Shown here: piece by piece, positions 14,589-24,588 of the stretch
How positions within the stretch are numbered: position 1 is the stretch's first letter
Layout of the letters: the number at the start of each line of letters is the position of its first letter
NCBI GenBank assembly: GCA_031290255.1
Contig: JAITNW010000006.1
Span: forward strand, 1-64,000
Origin: Candidatus Nomurabacteria bacterium
GTDB lineage: Bacteria; Patescibacteriota; Saccharimonadia; Saccharimonadales; Saccharimonadaceae
Length of the DNA stretch: 64,000 nt
Reading direction: 5' to 3'
Position numbers and translations under genes: made by a program
The notes under the pieces: model-generated
What the model was told of the DNA's origin: nothing
Seen by the model: only the letters and a program-made list of their open reading frames with translations
The model's database searches: none

Positions 14589-17336
14589 ATGGTCTCCACA
14601 GGCGAAGATAAATCCTATATGGGCAAAGATGATCCGTATCGAGATATGGATGGTGCTGTGGTGCGGCCGAAAAATATCGCTAAGTCTAGTCTGATAGAGG
14701 CGGAGAAGTCTGCTGAGGGGAAAATACTGAATGAGAATGAGGCTAAAAGTGCGCGGGCGATGGAGATGGGGCAGCCGCTGGCTTCTGGTTTTAAGAATTC
14801 GGTAAGGGGGCTTAATGCGAAACAAGCAAAGAAGCGAGGTGGGGGTGGATGGTTGAAGAAAAAGGGGCCGATGGCGGCGATAGCTTCTTTGGTACTTGGC
14901 GGAGCGGCGCTTTTCTTTGGTGGACAGTCCGTGCTGGGGCCACATTTATCTTCGCTATTTACTGAGGCTACGGATGTGCAGTTTACTTCGTATTCTATGC
15001 GTAATCAACGATTGTTTAAGTTTATGATGGATGGGGGGGATCAGATTAAGATTACGGCGTTTTCACAGAAGTTTACGACTTTTACGCCTTATATGAAGTC
15101 GAGGTTGGCTAAGAATGGGATTGAGGTGGGACGATTGGGGTCGAATGGGATTTTTGAGACTGGTGATTTCTTGGCTGGGAAGTCGCGGGCTCTCAGTTTT
15201 AATGGGGAAATTATTACTGCGGAGGCTTTTCAGGCTAAGTACGCTAATGATGTGAATTTTCGGGAGGCTTATTATAAGGCGAAGCGGGGAAGGGTGGCGG
15301 GATTTTTTGACGATGCCTCGGATTGGTTTTATCGGAAAATGGGGATAAGTAGGAATATATTTGATGATTATAAGGCTAGTGGTGATGCGGGGGCGGATGA
15401 TGCTAGTTTTAAGGAGACGATAGCTGAAAAAGTGCAGGGGACGGATGGCGAGCTGAATACTGTGGGGAAGCAGACGGATGATGGGGGGACGCCGGATGAT
15501 CCGAGCGATGATACGACGAGCCTGGTGAAAAACGGGGAAGATATTAAGACAAATAATGTGGCGGGCGATACGCCTCAGACTAAGGCTCGGACGATGGTGA
15601 ATAGTTTGGCGAATAAGGTGTCAACCGTTGGCGCACCCGTATGTGCAGCGCTCAGGGTGGCGAATATGGTATCTATCGCCGTGGCGGCGAATCAGATATT
15701 TCAGTCGGCGAATTATTTTATGGGGATGATAGAAAATGTGAGTAAGATGATGGCGGGTGAGGGGGACGCTTCGGCGATCAATGAGACTTTGAATTTCTTG
15801 ACGACATCAACTACTAATGAGGTGGAGTATACGGACGAGAATGGTACGGCTACTAAAACCGTGACTGGGTCGGCGCTGGAAGGAGCGGGGCCGAAGTTGG
15901 TTCTGGGTGGGATTATACCGACGAAATATGAGGTGGGGGCTTATTCGCTGGATAATATTACCAATTCGGCGACTATGGCGGTGCTGGTGGGGGGCGCGAC
16001 TTCTGTGACTTGTTCTGGAGTGCAGGCGGCTAGCGCAATTATTTCACTGGCGGCAACGAGTATCCCTGGTGGAGTTTTGGCTAAATTTGTAGTGGGGATG
16101 CTGGCGGAGACGGTGGGAGGGATTGTGATTACGGGAATAGTCGCTAGCGTGATTAGTGCGGTGGTGCCGATGGTGGCAAAGGCGTTGTTCACGGATATTT
16201 TTGAAACATATACGGGGGTGCCGGCTGGGGAGTTGTTTGCGCAGGGAGCGGCGACGGCGAATTTCCAAGTGGCTCAGACGGCTAGCGGATATATGCCGGC
16301 TTCGGAGGATCAGTTGAAGAGCCAGAATAGAAATACTGCGGTGGCTTTGGCGCAAGAGGCGGAGATTGACCGGAATAATAGAAGCCCGTTTGATGCGAGT
16401 AGTAAGAATACTTTCTTGGGGTCGATTGTGGCGGGGTTCTTGCCGACTGTGGCGGCGACTTCGTCGATGCAATCGGTGTTTACTTTTACACAGGTATTAG
16501 GGAATGCGGTGGGGAGAATATTGCCAACGGCTAGTGCTGCAGATGAGGGGGTGAGCTATACGACATATTATAGTGAGTGTACTAATTTGAAGGGGGTGAT
16601 GTGTGATGCTTATGGTTTCCCGATTCCGGCTGCGGATTATTCTACGATAGATATGGAGCCGGATGATCCGGAGTATGAGCGGGTGGTAAGTGCCAATTTG
16701 GAATCGGATGGGACGACGATTAAAGATAATTCGGAACTGGCAAAGTTTATCACATTTTGTGCGAATCGTGAGTCGCCTTGGGGAGTGACGGATGCTAATA
16801 TTCTGAATGCTTTGAGGTCGGATTATGGGATTATTTTGAATAATTTGCCGTTCCTGAATAACGTGATTGATCTTGTGAATGCGGCGGAGGACACGGTAAA
16901 TCTGGGTTGGGCGACCGGGGAGAATTGTGTAAATTCGGCGGATAATTCGAGGTGGGATGGCGAATTTAAGTATTACCAGAGATATGTGGAAGATATGCGG
17001 ATTCTTGGTGGGATGGGGGTGTTTGAAGAGGAAGGCGATAATCCGGTGCTAGCCTATCAGGAGAAATATTATGAGGAGCATCCGCTGGATATGAGTTACG
17101 AGGGGGCGCTCGCTAGGATAATGGGCTATACGAAGGATGATGTGGCTTTTATGATGGAGTTTATTAACTATGCTCAGTTCTTGGCGGAGTATGATCCGGG
17201 GGAACGGGATGATTTTCGTGAGGAGGTTGAATTTGGGGAATCAAAAATTGTTTTTGAGCAAGATGATCGCTCTGAATATATTGTGGCGCAGCATGTTGTC
17301 TATACTGATACGCGTAATCGGAGTTTTGCGATATGA
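14589..17336 (+). CDS. Large membrane protein, probably T4SS/surface associated
   Basis: Multiple hydrophobic segments (MAAIASLVLGGAALFFGG, GVLAKFVVGMLAETVGGIVITGIVASVISAVVP); TATAAT 14572-14577 just upstream; overlaps next gene. Confidence 0.5.
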   Translation: MVSTGEDKSYMGKDDPYRDMDGAVVRPKNIAKSSLIEAEKSAEGKILNENEAKSARAMEMGQPLASGFKNSVRGLNAKQAKKRGGGGWLKKKGPMAAIASLVLGGAALFFGGQSVLGPHLSSLFTEATDVQFTSYSMRNQRLFKFMMDGGDQIKITAFSQKFTTFTPYMKSRLAKNGIEVGRLGSNGIFETGDFLAGKSRALSFNGEIITAEAFQAKYANDVNFREAYYKAKRGRVAGFFDDASDWFYRKMGISRNIFDDYKASGDAGADDASFKETIAEKVQGTDGELNTVGKQTDDGGTPDDPSDDTTSLVKNGEDIKTNNVAGDTPQTKARTMVNSLANKVSTVGAPVCAALRVANMVSIAVAANQIFQSANYFMGMIENVSKMMAGEGDASAINETLNFLTTSTTNEVEYTDENGTATKTVTGSALEGAGPKLVLGGIIPTKYEVGAYSLDNITNSATMAVLVGGATSVTCSGVQAASAIISLAATSIPGGVLAKFVVGMLAETVGGIVITGIVASVISAVVPMVAKALFTDIFETYTGVPAGELFAQGAATANFQVAQTASGYMPASEDQLKSQNRNTAVALAQEAEIDRNNRSPFDASSKNTFLGSIVAGFLPTVAATSSMQSVFTFTQVLGNAVGRILPTASAADEGVSYTTYYSECTNLKGVMCDAYGFPIPAADYSTIDMEPDDPEYERVVSANLESDGTTIKDNSELAKFITFCANRESPWGVTDANILNALRSDYGIILNNLPFLNNVIDLVNAAEDTVNLGWATGENCVNSADNSRWDGEFKYYQRYVEDMRILGGMGVFEEEGDNPVLAYQEKYYEEHPLDMSYEGALARIMGYTKDDVAFMMEFINYAQFLAEYDPGERDDFREEVEFGESKIVFEQDDRSEYIVAQHVVYTDTRNRSFAI

Positions 17337-19141
17337 GAAAGAATGTACCTTCGCAGGGTCATAGATTGAGTGTATCACACTTTGTGAGTTTTGTCAAGCC
17401 GTTCTTTTGTGTGTTTTTGGCTGTGTTAATGGTGATGCCGGTATATGCAACAATACCCAGTGATGAGATTCTGGATATGTTTGATCAGAATGGGATTTAT
17501 TATTATAATCCGGATGGTGATAATGGGTGTGTTTCGACTGCGACGACATTGAGGGGGGATGATATTGTGGAGAAGACGTGGAATTTCTTTATTGATGCGG
17601 GGTTTAATGATGCGCAGGTGGCGGGGATTCTGGGGAATGCTCAGGCAGAGTCGAACTTTGGCGTGACGAGGTCGAGTAGTGGGAGTTATTGGGGAATATT
17701 CCAGTGGGGAGGGGGGCGCAAGGATACGTTGTACTCAAAAGTTGAAGTGGCAGGACTAGGAAAATATCTGGACTCAGAATATTGGCCGGCTGGGGCGGAT
17801 GCGAAAATTCCGGAGGCGGATCTGGATGCGCTCTTGATGGTGGAGTTGGAGCATACGATGAGTGAGGAAGATGATGATTGGCAGAATGAGCTCAGGAATT
17901 CTAATACTCCAGAGGAGGCCGCGGAGATATTTTTGGTGTTGTTTGAGCGGGCGGTGAATGGTGAATCTGAGGTGTTGTATTATGCGCCGTTTGCGGGGCT
18001 AATGTATCAGGGGACTGAGAAACGCAGGAATTACGCTGCGGATTTGTATAAGCAATATTCGGGGAATGGGGATATGAAATCTAGTAGTCCGTCGGCTACG
18101 AAGGGTGCGGATGTGACGATAATTGGTGATTCGCTGAGTGTGGGGGCGACACAGGAATTTTATAAGAAATTTCCGGAGTTGGCAGCGGCGGATTTGAATG
18201 CTATGAATGGGAGGACTTGGGCGGAAGGGGTGGCTATCGCTCAGTCAATGGATCTGAAGGATATTGTCGTGTTTGCGTTAGGATCGAATAGCCCGAATTT
18301 GACTCAGGGCGATATCGACACAATGATAGATTTGGTGGGTAAAGATCGGAAAATTGTTTTTGTGACTAATTATGGGCCGGCTGGATATTCGAAAAACAAT
18401 GAACTGTTTAAGCTTGCGGCGAAGAATAATCAGAATGTGATGATTGCGGATTGGGCTACGACGGTTGGGCAGTCTCCTGCGGTTTATCTAGAGAGTGATG
18501 GGCTACATCCTAATTCTGCTGGTCAGGAATTGTTTGCGGAGACGATATTTAAGGCGATCAATAGTAATACGAATGAAAATGGTTGTAGTGTGAGTGGAGA
18601 GTTCAGTGCGCTGGTGCTGGCTTATGCGTGGCCGGAATATCATAGCCCGCAGTTTGTGGATAGGATGCCGGCTTATGCTGATGCGGTGACGACATCGCTG
18701 AGTGAGGGGCGTTATGTGGGGGGATCGGTGGCTGGTGTGCCAGGGATAGATTGTGGTGGCTTTGTGACTGTTTTGACTCAGAATAGTGGGCTAGAGCCAC
18801 TATATAATACGGGGCCAAATGGGAATGGGGCGGCTGGCGCTACGGGTGCGCAAGAGAAGTGGGTGATGGATAATGGCTGGGTGTTAGTCAATGAATCCAA
18901 TACGGCGCAGGTGGATACGAGCTTGCTGCGGGCTGGAGATATCGCTTTCTCTGGTGGGGTGGATTATCGGGGGAATGGGCATACTTTTATATATGTAGGT
19001 GAGTTGCGGGGATTTGATAGCGTGATCGCTTCGGCGTCGTATAGTACGGATGGGTCGAGTGGGCGGGCGCCAATGGCTGGAAGAGAGGATTTGATATATA
19101 GTAATGGGACATCAGTAAGATGGTATAGGAAGAGTTCATGA
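17333..19141 (+). CDS. Multidomain secreted cell-envelope hydrolase: lysozyme-like + SGNH/GDSL-like + NlpC/P60-like domains
   Basis: VAGILGNAQAESNFG..SYWGIFQWGGGRKD; VTIIGDSLSVGATQEF..SDGLHPNSAGQELFAETI; GIDCGGFVTVLTQ..LRAGDIAFSGG..GHTFIYVGE. Confidence 0.75.
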   Translation: MRKNVPSQGHRLSVSHFVSFVKPFFCVFLAVLMVMPVYATIPSDEILDMFDQNGIYYYNPDGDNGCVSTATTLRGDDIVEKTWNFFIDAGFNDAQVAGILGNAQAESNFGVTRSSSGSYWGIFQWGGGRKDTLYSKVEVAGLGKYLDSEYWPAGADAKIPEADLDALLMVELEHTMSEEDDDWQNELRNSNTPEEAAEIFLVLFERAVNGESEVLYYAPFAGLMYQGTEKRRNYAADLYKQYSGNGDMKSSSPSATKGADVTIIGDSLSVGATQEFYKKFPELAAADLNAMNGRTWAEGVAIAQSMDLKDIVVFALGSNSPNLTQGDIDTMIDLVGKDRKIVFVTNYGPAGYSKNNELFKLAAKNNQNVMIADWATTVGQSPAVYLESDGLHPNSAGQELFAETIFKAINSNTNENGCSVSGEFSALVLAYAWPEYHSPQFVDRMPAYADAVTTSLSEGRYVGGSVAGVPGIDCGGFVTVLTQNSGLEPLYNTGPNGNGAAGATGAQEKWVMDNGWVLVNESNTAQVDTSLLRAGDIAFSGGVDYRGNGHTFIYVGELRGFDSVIASASYSTDGSSGRAPMAGREDLIYSNGTSVRWYRKSS

Positions 19142-20058
19142 CGCAGGCAAGACGGCAAGTAAAAAATTTACCTAAACAGCAGAAGATAATTGGCGGTGTG
19201 ATCATTGCTGTATTTATCTTGATAATCTGCATTGCATTATTTACCTTGATTTCAAGAATTGGCAAAATTGCGGTGCAGGTGAAAGTGGCGCCATTTGATG
19301 CGGCGCTATATCTGAATGGGACAAAGGTAAAAAATGACGGCGTGAATTATATTTCGCCCGGAACTTATACGCTGACTGCCGAAAGGGAGCATTTTGAAGC
19401 GTTGACGGAAGTGGTGGTGATATCTGAGAAAAATAGTTATATTTTGGGGAAATTAACACCTGGTGATGAAGAGGGCGAGGAGATAGCGAATGAACGAATC
19501 AAGGACTACCTTGCTGTGGAGGGCGTGATGGGGGGATTGGCTAATAAAGAGGGCGAGGAGATAAAGGAAAAATGGCCGATATTAAAGTACTTGCCGATCA
19601 ATAATAAGTTTTATTCGATTAGCTATGCTTATGACGATGCGAGGGAACCGATTATTTTGGTGAAGGCTGATACTCAGTATATTGATATTGCTGTGCAAAA
19701 ACTGAAACTTTTGAAAGATGTGGATTTGGTGGAATATAAAATTGTCTTTGATACAAAAAATGTTTTTGGGAATTTTAGCCAGAACAGCAGGAGTGACCCT
19801 GAAGAGTTTATCATGTATGGTTTTGGTGCAGTAATGGGTGGTATGCGGCTTAGTGAGGGTAAGGATATGGGAGATTTCTATATGACGACAATATATGCGT
19901 ATGATTATAAAAAAGATGATATTTATGGGCATTTTAGGGTGTTGTTAAAAAAATCTAGTGCTGGCTGGGAGCTTGTGACGCAACCTCAGCCTTTGCTAAC
20001 GCTTGATAATGGTGGTGGGGCGCCAAAAGATATATTAGGAGCTGTGAATAGTTTATAA
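19138..20058 (+). CDS. Membrane protein with PEGA-like domain
   Basis: TM near N-terminus; VKVAPFDAALYLNGTKVKNDGVNYISPGTYTLTAEREHFE. Confidence 0.5.
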   Translation: MTQARRQVKNLPKQQKIIGGVIIAVFILIICIALFTLISRIGKIAVQVKVAPFDAALYLNGTKVKNDGVNYISPGTYTLTAEREHFEALTEVVVISEKNSYILGKLTPGDEEGEEIANERIKDYLAVEGVMGGLANKEGEEIKEKWPILKYLPINNKFYSISYAYDDAREPIILVKADTQYIDIAVQKLKLLKDVDLVEYKIVFDTKNVFGNFSQNSRSDPEEFIMYGFGAVMGGMRLSEGKDMGDFYMTTIYAYDYKKDDIYGHFRVLLKKSSAGWELVTQPQPLLTLDNGGGAPKDILGAVNSL

Positions 20059-21072
20059 TTCTATATCGATGGGGAGATTTTTGGGCGTGGTGGTGCTGGT
20101 AATGATAATTTGGTGGTTCTTGAAATTTTTTATTAAATGGGTTTGTCTGGCTTCGTCTAGCTCGGAGAAAATATCGTCGAGGAGGACTAGGGGATTTTTA
20201 CCAATAGCTTCGTTGATGATGGATGCCTCGATGAATTTGAGCGCTAAAATGATGCTACGGATTTCGCCGCGTGAAGCGGAGCCACTGGCGAGAGTGTGGT
20301 TAAATATGAATTCGTAATCGTCGCGATGGATACCGAAGCTAGTGTGACCGTATATTCTATCGCGTTCGAAATTATTTGTGAGGGTTTTTAGATAATGATT
20401 CTCGTCGACAATTGTGCCTGTGTAGTGAAGATGACAATTATCGGTGTTTTTAGCGATTTCACGATAGACGTCGGTGAGGGTTTGGTTGATTTTGGAGATG
20501 TTGGCTTGGCGTTTGAGGGAAAGTTCTGTGCCGTAGCGGGCGAGCATGATGTCCCAAGAAAATACATTGTCTGGTGTGGCGGTGGTGTTTTTTAGAAGAT
20601 CGTTGCGCTGCTTGAGGGCGCGGGCGTATTTGCGGAGGGCGATGCTGTACTGCTCGTCCATCTGGGAAAATAGGTGATCGAAATAATCTCTGCGTCGGGC
20701 TGGTGATGAGCCGACTAGGTGGAGATTGTCTGGTTCAAATAAAATAACTGGGTATTGATATTTGACTGGGAGGCGACGGCTTTTTTTGCCAGCCACGTCA
20801 AACTCTTTATGACTACCGTTGTAGCGTATGATGATTTTTTCCCGATCAATATATGAAAGTTCTACGCGGTAATAATCTGCGTCCCGCCTAATCATTTCCG
20901 CGTCAGTACCTTTGAAGGATTTGCCGCGCATGGCGAGATAGACTGCTTCGAGAATAGAGGTTTTGCCGCTGCCGTTTTCACCAATAATCAATGTTGTTGG
21001 TTTATTGCACGAGAGAGAGAAGTTTTGGTGGCTGCGGAAATTCTTAACACTAATACTCTTAATGATGTTCAT
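20053..21072 (-). CDS. recF: DNA replication/repair protein RecF
   Basis: LIGENGSGKTSILEAVYLAMRGKSF; LLDDIFSELDEARQ; adjacent dnaN/dnaA. Confidence 0.95.
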   Translation of the reverse strand: MNIIKSISVKNFRSHQNFSLSCNKPTTLIIGENGSGKTSILEAVYLAMRGKSFKGTDAEMIRRDADYYRVELSYIDREKIIIRYNGSHKEFDVAGKKSRRLPVKYQYPVILFEPDNLHLVGSSPARRRDYFDHLFSQMDEQYSIALRKYARALKQRNDLLKNTTATPDNVFSWDIMLARYGTELSLKRQANISKINQTLTDVYREIAKNTDNCHLHYTGTIVDENHYLKTLTNNFERDRIYGHTSFGIHRDDYEFIFNHTLASGSASRGEIRSIILALKFIEASIINEAIGKNPLVLLDDIFSELDEARQTHLIKNFKNHQIIITSTTTPKNLPIDIEL

Positions 21073-22178
21073 TAGGATTTGAGGGGCATTATGATATGGG
21101 TATAATCTTTGTCTTTTGCACCTCTTATGACCACTGGGGCAAGTTTGCCGGAGAAGCCGAAATTGAGCTTATCTTCATCGATCGCACCTATTGCGTCTAT
21201 GAGGAATCTGGAATTAAGCACTACTTTGCCATCAGAATCTACATTAGCCTCCATGGCGGACGAGTTTTCCCCAAGCTCGCTAGCTACGGCACTAATTGAG
21301 AAGGTTTTGTCGTCGGCACGCGTCTCACAGATGACCGAGCCACCTGACTCGCGTGCGAACAGGGCTGCAACTTTTGTCATACGGGTGAATTCGGCTTTAT
21401 TTAGCTCAATATTGATGTCGGTTTTCTTAGGAATAAGCTGACGATAATCTGGAAAGCTTCCATCGATTAGTTTGGAGGTAATTTCTATTTCGCCCATTCG
21501 AAAACGTACTTGAGTTTCATCAAACAGCATTTCTATATCATCTATATCATCAGACACCGAGCGGAGAACTTCTTGAAGAGAGGAGGTGGGGACAACCGCA
21601 AAAACATCACTAGTGACATCCTCTATAAACTTCTTTTCGGAAAGGCGGTAGCCGTCGGTGGCTGCAATATAGAGGGATTTTTCAAAAGTATTAAAGTATA
21701 CGCCCGTAAGCGCGGGGCGTGTAGTATCATTACTGCTTGTTACGATGACTTCGGTGATTGCGCTATGAAAAGAACTGGATTCTACCTTGAAAGTGACTGC
21801 GTTTTTTTCTTCGATCCGAGGGAGTTCAGGAAAGTCATCGGCGGCAATACCGTTAATGGTGGATTTGTATTTGCCTGCTGTTGTAACAAGTTTGCCATCT
21901 TTTGCTAGTAAATTGATGGTGGTGTTTTTGGGTAAATTTGAGATAAATTCAGCCAGAAGCTTGGCGGGGACGGTGATGGTGCCGGATTTTTGAATTTTTG
22001 CAGCTAAATAATCTACGGTGGCTAGCTCAAGATTGGTTGCGGTGAGGGAGAGCTGATTGCCATCAGCACGGAGGAGGACATTGTTTAGGATTGGTAATCC
22101 TGTTTTGGTAGTGGCAGCAACTCGGCTGACGATGTTGAGGGCTTTTGATAATCTTTCTTGTGTTATTTCTATTTCCAT
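21072..22178 (-). CDS. dnaN: DNA polymerase III beta sliding clamp
   Basis: MEIEITQERLSKALNIVSRVAATKTGLPILNNVLL; start at 22178. Confidence 0.96.
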   Translation of the reverse strand: MEIEITQERLSKALNIVSRVAATTKTGLPILNNVLLRADGNQLSLTATNLELATVDYLAAKIQKSGTITVPAKLLAEFISNLPKNTTINLLAKDGKLVTTAGKYKSTINGIAADDFPELPRIEEKNAVTFKVESSSFHSAITEVIVTSSNDTTRPALTGVYFNTFEKSLYIAATDGYRLSEKKFIEDVTSDVFAVVPTSSLQEVLRSVSDDIDDIEMLFDETQVRFRMGEIEITSKLIDGSFPDYRQLIPKKTDINIELNKAEFTRMTKVAALFARESGGSVICETRADDKTFSISAVASELGENSSAMEANVDSDGKVVLNSRFLIDAIGAIDEDKLNFGFSGKLAPVVIRGAKDKDYTHIIMPLKS

Positions 22179-22421
22179 ATTAACTCCTTTGCCCAACCTT
22201 TTTAAATTTCCTAAATGCCTTTAGATAATTTTACCTTATTAAGTGTAATAGTAGTATTAGTAGTTGTGTGTGGGATTGTGGGAAAGTGGGGGAATAACAG
22301 ATTGAGAGTGGTGAGAAATGATGTGGAGAAATTGGTGGGATAATTTTGGGAAAGTTGTGGGTAAGTGGGGTTTTGCACATTATGGTGGGTTGGGGTTGGG
22401 ATGTTTTGCACAGTTTGTGAG

Positions 22422-22430
22422 TTATCCACA
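22422..22430 (+). promoter_or_regulatory. Consensus DnaA box TTATCCACA
   Basis: Exact TTATCCACA in dnaA-dnaN intergenic region. Confidence 0.6.
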
Positions 22431-22475
22431 AAAGTTTTGATGGGGTTTTGCGAGTAGTTTTGAGTGAGTTTTCCA

Positions 22476-23834
22476 CTAGGAGACATAGATTTTCTCCCTG
22501 AGGTCGGCGATTTGTTCGCGCAGGCTGAAGTCTAATTTGAGGTCTTGTTTGATTTTTCTGATGCCGTGAATAACGGTGCTGTGATCTTTGCTGAGCTCGG
22601 TGCCGATGCGGACGGTGCTGAGATTTAATTCTTCGTTTAATAAGTACATAACTACTTGGCGGGCGGACTTGATGTGTTTGACGCGACTTTTACCTAATAT
22701 TTCTTTGGATGGGAGGTTGTAATATTTCGCTACTTTATCGATGAGTTGTTTGGGGGAAACTACGCGACGCTTGGTGTAGATGGCTTCTTCGATGTAACCG
22801 TCTTCTATGAGGTCGCTGGGACTGACTCCGCGGAGTTCTGAGAGGGCGAGGAGTTGGTTGAGTTTGCCTTCGAGGTCGCGGATGTTGCTTTTGATGTTTT
22901 CGGCTAGGTATTCTATGGCGCGATTTTCGATGTCGACGCCGAGGAGTTCGGCTTTTGACTTGAGAATGGCGCAGCGGACTTCGAAATCTGGGAGTTGGAT
23001 GTCGATTGGGACGCCCATCATGAGGCGAGAGGAGAGGCGTTCATCTACGGTGGCGATCTGGGTGGGGAGACGGTCGCTGCTGACGATGATTTGCTTATTT
23101 TTCTGGTGAAGTTCGTTGAAGGTGTGGAAGAATTCATCTTGGCTTTTTTCTTTGCCGACGATGAATTGGAAGTCGTCAATAATGAGGACGTCGAGTTTGC
23201 GGTATTTGTCGGTGAAGCCGTCGAGTTTCTTGCGCATGGCTTCTACGAAGTCGTGATAAAACTGCTCAATGGTGACGTAGAGGATTTTCATGTTTGGGTT
23301 TTGTTTGATCAGTTCGTTGCCGATGGCTTGGATGAGATGGGTTTTGCCAAGTCCAGGGCCACCATAGATGAAATATGGGTTATAGCGTTCACCGGGGTGC
23401 TCTACGATGGCGTGGGCGGCGCTGACGGCAAGATCGTTATTGCTACCTACTATATAGTTATCGAAGCGGTATTTGGGGTTGAGGCCGTTGTCGCGAGCGA
23501 CTAGGCGGTTGCTGGTGATGGTGTGGGTTTCGGCTTTGCGTGTGGGTTTGGATTCGGGGAGGACCTCGATGGAGCGGCGAGTGGTTTTGCGCTCGGTTTT
23601 GCTTTCGGTGAGTTTGATTTGGTCGTATTTGATGCCGATGGTTTTTAGGGCGCGAATGACGACGGGGTTATATTTGCCTTCGATTTGGGCTTTGATGAAA
23701 ACATTTGGGACTTCGATGGTGAGGATGTTGTTTTTGTTACTAGCAAGTTTGAGGTTGGAAAAGTAGGTAGCAAATGCCATATCGGATACGTTGCGGCCGA
23801 TTTCGTCTAAAACACTTTGCCATTCGTTGCGCAC
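22476..23834 (-). CDS. dnaA: Chromosomal replication initiator DnaA (GTG start)
   Basis: YFIYGGPGLGKTHLIQAIGNE, LIDDFQFIVGKEKSQDEFFHTFN, KDHSTVIHGIRKI; SD AGGAGG upstream. Confidence 0.97.
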   Translation of the reverse strand: MRNEWQSVLDEIGRNVSDMAFATYFSNLKLASNKNNILTIEVPNVFIKAQIEGKYNPVVIRALKTIGIKYDQIKLTESKTERKTTRRSIEVLPESKPTRKAETHTITSNRLVARDNGLNPKYRFDNYIVGSNNDLAVSAAHAIVEHPGERYNPYFIYGGPGLGKTHLIQAIGNELIKQNPNMKILYVTIEQFYHDFVEAMRKKLDGFTDKYRKLDVLIIDDFQFIVGKEKSQDEFFHTFNELHQKNKQIIVSSDRLPTQIATVDERLSSRLMMGVPIDIQLPDFEVRCAILKSKAELLGVDIENRAIEYLAENIKSNIRDLEGKLNQLLALSELRGVSPSDLIEDGYIEEAIYTKRRVVSPKQLIDKVAKYYNLPSKEILGKSRVKHIKSARQVVMYLLNEELNLSTVRIGTELSKDHSTVIHGIRKIKQDLKLDFSLREQIADLREKIYVS

Positions 23835-23879
23835 GACTTTTGACCTCCTAGTTTTTGGATTTAGTTATATTATACCGAC

Positions 23880-23988
23880 TTTTCCACAGTTTTTGTAGAG
23901 ATTTATTATGTTTTGTAATATGTTTTGGTGCTTACAGATGGGATTTTTCCACAAATGACTTGGATATAGGGAAGTAATGTGTGGAAAA
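23880..23988. promoter_or_regulatory. Cluster of DnaA-box-like TTTTCCACA sites upstream of dnaA
   Basis: TTTTCCACA at 23880-23888 and 23945-23953, reverse complement TGTGGAAAA at 23980-23988. Confidence 0.5.
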
Positions 23989-24065
23989 AGCATTGAAGAA
24001 AGTGGAAAAACTTTGTATAATGGGCATAAGAAAATAATAAAGCAATTATTAAGTCAGGATTTTTT

Positions 24066-24203
24066 ATGCCAAAACGTACACATCAGCCACACAAAAAACA
24101 ACGCGCTAAGGAACACGGATTCCGTAAGCGCAATAATACCGCTACTGGGCGCAAAGTGTTGGCTCGTCGAAGAATTAAGGGTCGGGCACGACTAGCTATC
24201 TAG
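24066..24203 (+). CDS. rpmH: 50S ribosomal protein L34 (absent from the ORF track, too short)
   Basis: [45 protein letters not shown]. Confidence 0.95.
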   Translation: MPKRTHQPHKKQRAKEHGFRKRNNTATGRKVLARRRIKGRARLAI

Positions 24204-24209
24204 CATTAT

Positions 24210-24551
24210 ATGCTATCTAGAAGATATAGATTTCATTCGCGGGGTGGCGTGCGATACACTTATCAACACGGTAAAACTATCAGGCATCCGAAGATATCTC
24301 TAGTCTACTGTGTAAATAGCAAGAATAAGAAGCGCTTTGCGGTGGTGGTGAGTAAGAAGGTGTTGAAGAATGCGGTGGGGAGGAATCGGATTCGACGGCG
24401 GGTGTATGAATTGATTCGGGCGGAGCTGCCAAATATCAAGAAACCGGTGGATTGTATTTTTGTGATTTATGGTAGGGAAGTATATGATATGCCTTTTTTG
24501 GAGCTAAAAAAACTTGTGAAAGGGCTTCTCACAGAAGCTACTATTATCTGA
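24210..24551 (+). CDS. rnpA: Ribonuclease P protein component
   Basis: FAVVVSKKVLKNAVGRNRIRRRVYELIR; follows rpmH. Confidence 0.94.
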   Translation: MLSRRYRFHSRGGVRYTYQHGKTIRHPKISLVYCVNSKNKKRFAVVVSKKVLKNAVGRNRIRRRVYELIRAELPNIKKPVDCIFVIYGREVYDMPFLELKKLVKGLLTEATII

Positions 24552-24588
24552 TTGCAAATAAGAGGCAACAGATATATAATTGGGGTAT

